Below are positions 58,828 through 64,000 of a DNA stretch of 64,000 bases, piece by piece (the stretch's first letter is position 1; the number at the start of each line of letters is the position of its first letter). The stretch covers positions 205,118-269,117 of the forward strand of contig NZ_FPAY01000006.1 of assembly GCF_900116495.1 (NCBI RefSeq), read 5' to 3'. The position numbers and the translations under genes are program-made. The notes under the pieces were generated by a model that saw nothing but the letters and a program-made list of their open reading frames with translations, made no database searches and was not told where the DNA came from. Source of the DNA: Arthrobacter sp. ov118. Its GTDB lineage: Bacteria > Actinomycetota > Actinomycetes > Actinomycetales > Micrococcaceae.

Positions 58828-60774
58828 TCACAGCTGCCCGCGCCGGGCCAGGTAGGCGTTCAGTGCGGGGTTGTCGATGTCCTTTGCCAGCCAGGGAATC
58901 GCCTCGGCGGCCGCCGTGTCACCCAGCACTGCCCGGTGCGAATGTGCCCGGACCAGGAGTTCGCGCAGCGCGCCGCGGCTGGCCATGGTCCCCAGCTTGG
59001 CGGCGTAGTCCCCGGCAACCGGGGAACTGCCCGCGATGGCGACCTCCGCGGCCGTGTCCAGCAGCCGCGCCCGGTACCAGAGGTACCAGGGCGTGGTCTC
59101 GAGGCCCCGCCGGAGCCACATCTCGGCGGCCGTGGGATCACCAAGCGCCATGCTGAGCCGGGCCTTGGCGCCGGCGGCCAGCGTCAGGAAGCAATGGTCG
59201 CCGGCGACGTCGGCCATGACCCAGGAGCGGTCAATGAGCGCGGCGGCGTCGTCCAGCCGGCCGGTCGCAAGGTAGGTCTCGCCTCGCAGGCCCGTGACGA
59301 ACGGCTCGAAGGACGTCCAGCGTTCGGCCGCGACCAGCGCCAGGGCCCGGTCCAGGGTCCCCGCGGCCAGCCCCAGCTCCTCCCGCTGCAGATGGACACG
59401 GCCGATCAAGGCCTCGCTGAACGCCAGCAGACGCGGACTGCCGAGCTCGGCCGCCAGCCGGCTCGACTCAGTAAGGGCCGCCAGCGCCTCGCCATAATGC
59501 GCCGTGTCCGAGGCCGCCATGCCCTTGATGGCCAGGATCCTCGACTGCTCATCGGGGAACCCGTCCGCAGCTTTCGCGGCCAGCTCCAGCCAGCCGGCGG
59601 CACGGTCCGGAATGCCGCGCTGCACCGACAGGTAGCCCAGCTCGCGGTACGCGGCCGCCGCCACCCGCGACGCGCCGGGCCGACGTTCGGTTCGCACCGC
59701 CGTCGACCGCGTTGATCCCAACGGCGGCGCTCCCGACTGCCGTGCCGCCGTCGACCGCGACCCCGGCCGCAATGCTCCCATCTGGAGTGCCGCTGACGGC
59801 ACTCCCTCCGATTGCAGGGCCCGGTGCAGGAGGTCGGCCACCTCGGCGCCGCGGCCGCCGGCCTGATGAATCAATGCGCTGGACAGCGTCACCAGCGACT
59901 CGGCTACGAGATGCCCGTCGCCGGTCCGCTGCGCGAGCTCGACGGCGAGCCGCAACTGGTCCAGCCCGCGGTCCACCGACCCGGCCGAGAGCGAGGCGCC
60001 GGCGGCGTCAAGGTACGAGTGCACCGTGGCCGCATTGGCCGGCAGCCCCGGTTCGGCCGTTGGAGCGGCGTCATAGAGCGCCCGGCGGACCTCTGCGGGC
60101 AGCCCGAGGCCGAGCTCGCGGTGGTACAGGTCGCGGCACTTATCCGCCTGCTCGCGCGCCCGCCGGTGCTCGCCCAGGGCGATGAACGCCCTGATCAGTA
60201 CGGCGTGGCAGTCGGCGTTGAAGGCGTCGAGGTGCAGCGCGCGGGTGGCGAGGTCGACGGCGTCGTCCGCCTTTCCGCAGGCCAGGGCGGCGAGCGACGC
60301 CTCGTACAGCAGCGTCAGCACGCAGTTCTCCAGCCGGTGCCGCTGGTCTTCCAGCCACGACTCGAAGACGGGACAGTCGCCGAACGAGAGGCCCTCAAGA
60401 AGCTGGCCGTCGAACGTGCGCGGGTCTGCACCGGCGTCGCTGTCCCCGTTCGGGTTCCCATTCGCCGCGGGGTGCAGGGCGGCGACGGCATCGCACCGCC
60501 ATCCCGCCGGGAGTCTCAGCCGCAGCGGGTCCCCGGAGATTGAATCGGGGCCGAGGGTCCGGCGCAGTTCGGAGAGGTTCCACCGGAGCGCGCCGAGGGG
60601 ATCGCCGGCATCGGGGAAGAGGAGGGCTGCGGTCCGCGCCCGGCCGCTGCCCTCCGGCTGAAGCGCGAGGTAGGCCAGCACAGCCCAGGCCTTGCGGCCC
60701 CGGAGCTGCCGGAATTCGGTGCCTGCGGACTCGATCCTGGGCGGACCGAGGAGCCGAATCCAGGTTTCGGCCAT
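58828..60774 (-). CDS. SARP/BTAD-type transcriptional activator with TPR-like region
   Basis: 648 residues from the Met at 60774 (MAETWIRLLGPPRIESAGTE); an ATG three codons earlier is also possible. The N-terminal winged helix (about 20-95) includes RQLRGRKAWAVLAYLALQPE and ALRWNLSELRRTLGP. A bacterial transcriptional activation domain (about 135-235) follows: CVLTLLYEASLAALACGKAD, then VLIRAFIALGEHRRAREQAD. The C-terminal ~400 residues are TPR-like helical pairs (SLVTLSSALIHQAGGRGAEV, LALVAAERWTSFEPFVTGLR). No NB-ARC ATPase is present. Such proteins activate stress or secondary-metabolism genes; the target is unknown, and no biosynthetic genes are nearby. Confidence 0.85.
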   Translation of the reverse strand: MAETWIRLLGPPRIESAGTEFRQLRGRKAWAVLAYLALQPEGSGRARTAALLFPDAGDPLGALRWNLSELRRTLGPDSISGDPLRLRLPAGWRCDAVAALHPAANGNPNGDSDAGADPRTFDGQLLEGLSFGDCPVFESWLEDQRHRLENCVLTLLYEASLAALACGKADDAVDLATRALHLDAFNADCHAVLIRAFIALGEHRRAREQADKCRDLYHRELGLGLPAEVRRALYDAAPTAEPGLPANAATVHSYLDAAGASLSAGSVDRGLDQLRLAVELAQRTGDGHLVAESLVTLSSALIHQAGGRGAEVADLLHRALQSEGVPSAALQMGALRPGSRSTAARQSGAPPLGSTRSTAVRTERRPGASRVAAAAYRELGYLSVQRGIPDRAAGWLELAAKAADGFPDEQSRILAIKGMAASDTAHYGEALAALTESSRLAAELGSPRLLAFSEALIGRVHLQREELGLAAGTLDRALALVAAERWTSFEPFVTGLRGETYLATGRLDDAAALIDRSWVMADVAGDHCFLTLAAGAKARLSMALGDPTAAEMWLRRGLETTPWYLWYRARLLDTAAEVAIAGSSPVAGDYAAKLGTMASRGALRELLVRAHSHRAVLGDTAAAEAIPWLAKDIDNPALNAYLARRGQL

Positions 60775-61013
60775 AGGAATCATGCTACGCCGCGGCTGGG
60801 GGAGGAAGCGGGCCGAGTTGCGGCGGCGGAGTTACGGCGGTGCCTCGCACATACTGCCGCTCACACGCTGGCTCACACGGCCGGAACGCAGACTGGATTC
60901 ATCCCCACAAGGAGCCGGCACCCGGACGGAAGTTGCAACAGCCGAACCCGGCCCACGCCTATAACAACCACTCCCACAACAAACCAGTCCAAGCAAACCC
61001 GAGGTGCATCAAA

Positions 61014-61178
61014 ATGTTGGCTCTCATCATCCTGCTGGCCGTCGTCGTAGCCCCCGCGCTCACCGCCACGATCGTCGCCGTGCGCCGCGACGGCCGGGGC
61101 CACACGCCGCCGGTGCAGTCCACAAGGCCCTGGTCCGCGGACGGGCTTCCGAGCCAACCGTACGCATCGATGCGTTAG
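61014..61178 (+). CDS. Small single-pass membrane protein
   Basis: 54 residues from the ATG at 61014, with GAGGTG upstream. An N-terminal membrane segment MLALIILLAVVVAPALTATI is followed by a short cytoplasmic tail (VRRDGRGHTPPVQSTRPWSA). It is immediately followed by a large nested palindrome (61181-61250). No family recognised; good start signals make it likely real. Confidence 0.6.
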   Translation: MLALIILLAVVVAPALTATIVAVRRDGRGHTPPVQSTRPWSADGLPSQPYASMR

Positions 61179-61180
61179 GT

Positions 61181-61250
61181 CCAGCCCTAGCGGTCGGCTC
61201 GAGATCTCCGGCTTCATAGAAGCCGGAGATCTCGCTCTGTCTAGGGCTGG
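61181..61250. repeat. Nested perfect palindrome / terminator-like structure
   Basis: The outer arms CCAGCCCTAG (61181-61190) and CTAGGGCTGG (61241-61250) enclose inner arms CGAGATCTCCGGCTTC (61200-61215) and GAAGCCGGAGATCTCG (61219-61234) around an ATA loop. The inner stem is 16 bp and perfect; the outer is 10 bp and perfect. It directly follows the small membrane gene and probably terminates it, but is unusually elaborate. Confidence 0.8.
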
Positions 61251-61443
61251 GCATTCTGGGCTTGCTCTGCTTGGGTCTTGCTCGTCCGGCTGGGGCACCC
61301 CGGACGGGGAGTCTGGACACGGCTGTGGGGCGGGAGCATCCTAATCGTGTGCGCGTTTCGGGAGCGGCACGGAGAGAGCGGGATCCACCGCCTTGGCCCT
61401 CCGGCGTGCGGACACGATCGGCGAGGGAAGCTGGTACCAGATC

Positions 61444-61911
61444 ATGGACGAAACATCCGATACGCGGCAAAAGCTGTCCACGCGCATCGACGAGAAGCAA
61501 CAGGCCATCCGCGCCTACCTCGGCCGGGAACGCCCCAAACGTAACCGCCTGGCCAACGTCAGCATTGTGGGCAGCGCGCTGGCCGCCGCGCTCACGGCCG
61601 GGCCCGCCGTCGGGGGCACGGGGTTCACCGAAACGGTGGCGGGAATCTTCGGCCTGGGCGACGACTCGCTGGTGTGGCGCGTGCTGTGTCTGCTGGCGAT
61701 GATCCTGTCCGTTGCCGCGGCGCTGGCCACAAATTTTGCGACGTCGCGTTCGCTGGCGGACAGGGTGAGCGCGGCCGAGTCCTCCAGCGCCCAGCTCGAG
61801 GGGCTGCAGGTCGCATTGACCTTCGGCCATATCGAGATCGACGAGGCCGTGAAGCTCTACCAGCAGTATTCCGCCCAGGTGCCATTCGTGGAGGGACTGC
61901 CGGCGCGCTGA
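61444..61911 (+). CDS. Hypothetical membrane protein
   Basis: 155 residues from the ATG at 61444. It has a basic, helical N-terminus (KLSTRIDEKQQAIRAYLGRE), two membrane segments (VSIVGSALAAALTAGPAVGG; RVLCLLAMILSVAAALATNF), and a C-terminal helical part ADRVSAAESSSAQLEGLQVA, then LTFGHIEIDEAVKLYQQYSA, likely a coiled coil. Resembles small SLATT-like membrane proteins in outline, but this is not certain. No strong ribosome site. Confidence 0.6.
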   Translation: MDETSDTRQKLSTRIDEKQQAIRAYLGRERPKRNRLANVSIVGSALAAALTAGPAVGGTGFTETVAGIFGLGDDSLVWRVLCLLAMILSVAAALATNFATSRSLADRVSAAESSSAQLEGLQVALTFGHIEIDEAVKLYQQYSAQVPFVEGLPAR

Positions 61912-62063
61912 GCCACGGCGGCAGGATCCGCTAAGCAGGTTCCCGCGGCAGCTGGAACCTTAGTCCCGCGGACGACGGCGGGACAGAGGCTTGCTACCGG
62001 CTCGCCATCCGGTGTCTCAAAAGGACCTTCACCTGACATCCTCCACAGTTGGGCTCTGGCACA

Positions 62064-63347
62064 ATGGCGAGCATGGACGCCGCAGGCCCCACCCCAGTTG
62101 CCACAGTTCCCGCCTTCGACCTGCGCATCAGCATTGACGGCACGGAACCAGAGATCTGGCGGCGCCTCATCCTCCCCGAAACCATCACGATCCCGCAGTT
62201 CCACGAGGCCATCCAGTGCGCCTTCGGCTGGCAGGACCGGCACCTCTACGGCATCAGAAGCGTCGACCGGCGCGGCCAATCCCGCGTCATCGTCGGTCCC
62301 GATGACGCGGCGGAGGACATCGACGCGGAGCCGGCATCCGGCGTCGTCCTCTTTGAACTTCTTGGTGCGGCGGGCACCGGACCGGCCCTTTTCGAGTACG
62401 AATATGACTTCGGCGACTCCTGGACCCACACGGTGGAGCTGGTGGGACGGGCCCAGGTACCCGAGGGGACGATCGCCTGCGTGGAGGGCGCCAGCCGCGG
62501 ACCGGTGGAGGACTCCGGCGGTCCCGGCGGGTTCCGGCGCCTCGCGGGGATACTCTCGGATGAGGAACACCCGGAGTTTTACGAGGCCGCAGAGTGGTTT
62601 GCGAACGTCACCGGGGAGCGGGCCGGCGCGTTCGACGCCGGCGCTTTCGACCTCGACGCCGTCAACCGGAAGCTGGGGCGGCTCAGCCTGCAGCTCTGGC
62701 CGCAGCCCGTCACCTCGGAGGAACGGGACGCCGTCCTGCGGCCCATCATGTGGTTCCTGGAAAACGCCGCGGGGGAGGGACTGGAACTGACGCAGAGCGG
62801 TTTCCTGAAGCCTGCGATGGTCCGGCGCACGCTGGATGAGTTCGGCTGGTACGACGAGATCATGGGTAAGGGCAACCGGGAGCTCAACGTCCCGGATGTC
62901 CTCAACCTGCGCCTGCACCTGCTGGAGTGGAAGCTGCTGCTCAAGCGCAATGGCCGGCTGGTGCTCGGCCCGTTGGGCAAGCGCGGTCTGCGCGAGCCGG
63001 ACGCGCTCTGGAACTTCATGGTTGAGACGATCGGCGCCCCGAATAAGGACGCCTTGAAACTCATGACCAGGCTCGCGGCGTACTGGCTGATCCAGGGGTT
63101 TGCCCTGTCCTACACCCAGCGCAGCGAGGCCATCCTCACTGCGCTGGAAGCCACCGGATTCGAGACCCGTTCCGGGGACCCGATCCCGGAGTCGTGGGCC
63201 CGGGACATCGACCGCACCGTCCGGGAGTCCCTGGACTGCCTGCAGCTGACGGCGCCGGCGCCGCGCTTCCGGCGTTCAGAGCAGGACCTCACCGACGGCG
63301 GCCTGAAGTTCCTGCTCCAAGTTCAGGCGCTGCTGGGGGACAGCTAG
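62064..63347 (+). CDS. Plasmid pRiA4b ORF-3 family protein
   Basis: 427 residues from the ATG at 62064 (a Met three codons later is equally possible). The N-terminal PRiA4_ORF3 domain (about 15-190) carries FDLRISIDGTEPEIWRRLIL, FHEAIQCAFGWQDRHLYGIR, FEYEYDFGDSWTHTVELVGR and GFRRLAGILSDEEHPEFYEA. The remaining ~230 residues (SGFLKPAMVRRTLDEFGWYD, RLVLGPLGKRGLREPDALWN) form a helical domain common in actinobacterial members. The function is unknown; the domain name comes from a plasmid ORF and does not itself imply a plasmid. Confidence 0.9.
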   Translation: MASMDAAGPTPVATVPAFDLRISIDGTEPEIWRRLILPETITIPQFHEAIQCAFGWQDRHLYGIRSVDRRGQSRVIVGPDDAAEDIDAEPASGVVLFELLGAAGTGPALFEYEYDFGDSWTHTVELVGRAQVPEGTIACVEGASRGPVEDSGGPGGFRRLAGILSDEEHPEFYEAAEWFANVTGERAGAFDAGAFDLDAVNRKLGRLSLQLWPQPVTSEERDAVLRPIMWFLENAAGEGLELTQSGFLKPAMVRRTLDEFGWYDEIMGKGNRELNVPDVLNLRLHLLEWKLLLKRNGRLVLGPLGKRGLREPDALWNFMVETIGAPNKDALKLMTRLAAYWLIQGFALSYTQRSEAILTALEATGFETRSGDPIPESWARDIDRTVRESLDCLQLTAPAPRFRRSEQDLTDGGLKFLLQVQALLGDS

Positions 63348-63935
63348 GCACAGGTTGTGGTCGTCAAAGCACGCGCCCCGGGCGGGTGTGACCCACTCCA
63401 TACAAGGTCGACGCCGGCCTGCTGCCCCTCTGAGGGGCGTCGGCCGGGCGGGAGCCCGCGCGATTCCGGGGATTTCGGCGTTGCGGAGCCGCCCGAAAGG
63501 GTGGATTTGTGCGGGGTCCACCTGGCGTGTAAAGTAATTCGAGTCGCCGCCGCTGATGCGGAAAGAAAGCGACCGACCCCCTGATAAACAGCCTGGAAAA
63601 TGGCGCACTACTTAGTGCGTCAAATAAGGGCGGGGACCTTCTGGGAAGCACGTAAATCGCAGAAATGCTGATTTGCAAAGCATCCCGGGTTCGGGTAAGT
63701 TTGAAAAGTTGCTCCGGAGCGATCCGCGACCGTTTGGTGGTTGTGGTGGTGCCGGGTGTGTCTGTTGTTTGAGAACTCAATAGTGTGCCAAGTTTGTTGA
63801 TACCAATTTATTATGGATTGGTTGTTTTGCCGGGCCCGTCACCTAAGTGTCGGGTCTGGTTTTTCAGCTGGTTTCAAATTTTGTGCAGTGCGTTGTTCCC
63901 GTTTTCCCGGGGGTGCGTGCTGTGTCTGTTTTTCT
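63348..63935 (+). promoter_or_regulatory. rRNA operon promoter and leader region
   Basis: No protein gene. A plausible promoter is TTGTGC (63507-63512), a 17-bp gap, and TAAAGT (63530-63535). Downstream lie the 16-bp palindrome CGCACTA-CT-TAGTGCG (63604-63619) and the conserved actinobacterial leader block TTGTTTGAGAACTCAATAG (63765-63783), associated with rrn antitermination. The last ~120 bases are T/G-rich leader before the mature 16S 5' end. Promoter boxes are inferred by sequence only. Confidence 0.7.

Positions 63936-64000
<65 letters not shown>

Noticed and set aside
62064..63347. pRiA4b ORF-3 family name suggesting a plasmid or integrated element
   Set aside because: The domain is common on actinobacterial chromosomes. 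No replication, partition or integrase gene is nearby, and an rRNA operon follows directly.

Overview
The window is high-GC actinobacterial DNA. Protein content and style (carboxymuconolactone decarboxylase/cupin genes, MmyB-type regulators, a urea carboxylase operon with two DUF1989 proteins, HelR, GlgX, a GH15 hydrolase, and the start of a 16S rRNA gene at the right edge) fit an Arthrobacter/Pseudarthrobacter-type soil Micrococcaceae chromosome. The 16S fragment is too short for a species call. No phage, transposase, tRNA or CRISPR array was recognised.

Left part (1-8.2 kb): a redox and stress neighbourhood that is partly decayed. It holds an aldo/keto reductase fragment, a cupin, a frameshifted MmyB-type regulator, a carboxymuconolactone decarboxylase, an intact GH15 hydrolase, and an SDR with its own MmyB-type regulator. 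Between 2.1 and 3.7 kb lies a small gene graveyard. It contains a stray GH15 C-terminus, an AT-richer membrane gene and a degenerate HelR fragment; the parents of both fragments are intact elsewhere in the window.

8.2-14 kb: a C4-diacid/tartrate catabolic operon (D-tartrate dehydratase, DctA transporter, D-2-hydroxyacid dehydrogenase, tartrate/D-malate dehydrogenase) faces a divergent GntR/FCD regulator. Three identical, evenly spaced palindromes lie in the shared promoter region.

14-22.7 kb: a fructan/fructose utilisation regulon. It comprises a secreted GH32 levanase/inulinase-type enzyme, a sugar ABC transporter (binding protein, permease, ATPase), a PfkB kinase and a LacI regulator. GACAACGWTGTC operators tie the levanase, the transporter operon and lacI together.

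22.7-35.4 kb: accessory region with an NYN-domain protein, SulP and APC transporters, a DUF998 protein, an Imm-5-like protein, several unknown genes, a frameshifted membrane gene, HNH-endonuclease relics and two families of short dispersed repeats.

35.4-48 kb: helR preceded by a rifamycin-associated element, a flavin monooxygenase, TfoX-like protein, glgX, a cold-shock protein with a long leader, a PKD-domain surface protein, PhoD phosphatase, an SDR and a Cys-rich DUF326 protein.

48-58 kb: TetR regulator divergent from a tightly overlapping permease, UAAP1, UAAP2, urea (or guanidine) carboxylase and allophanate hydrolase operon. 58-64 kb: small membrane proteins, a PspC protein, a SARP/BTAD-type protein, a pRiA4b ORF-3 family protein, and the promoter/leader and first bases of an rRNA operon.
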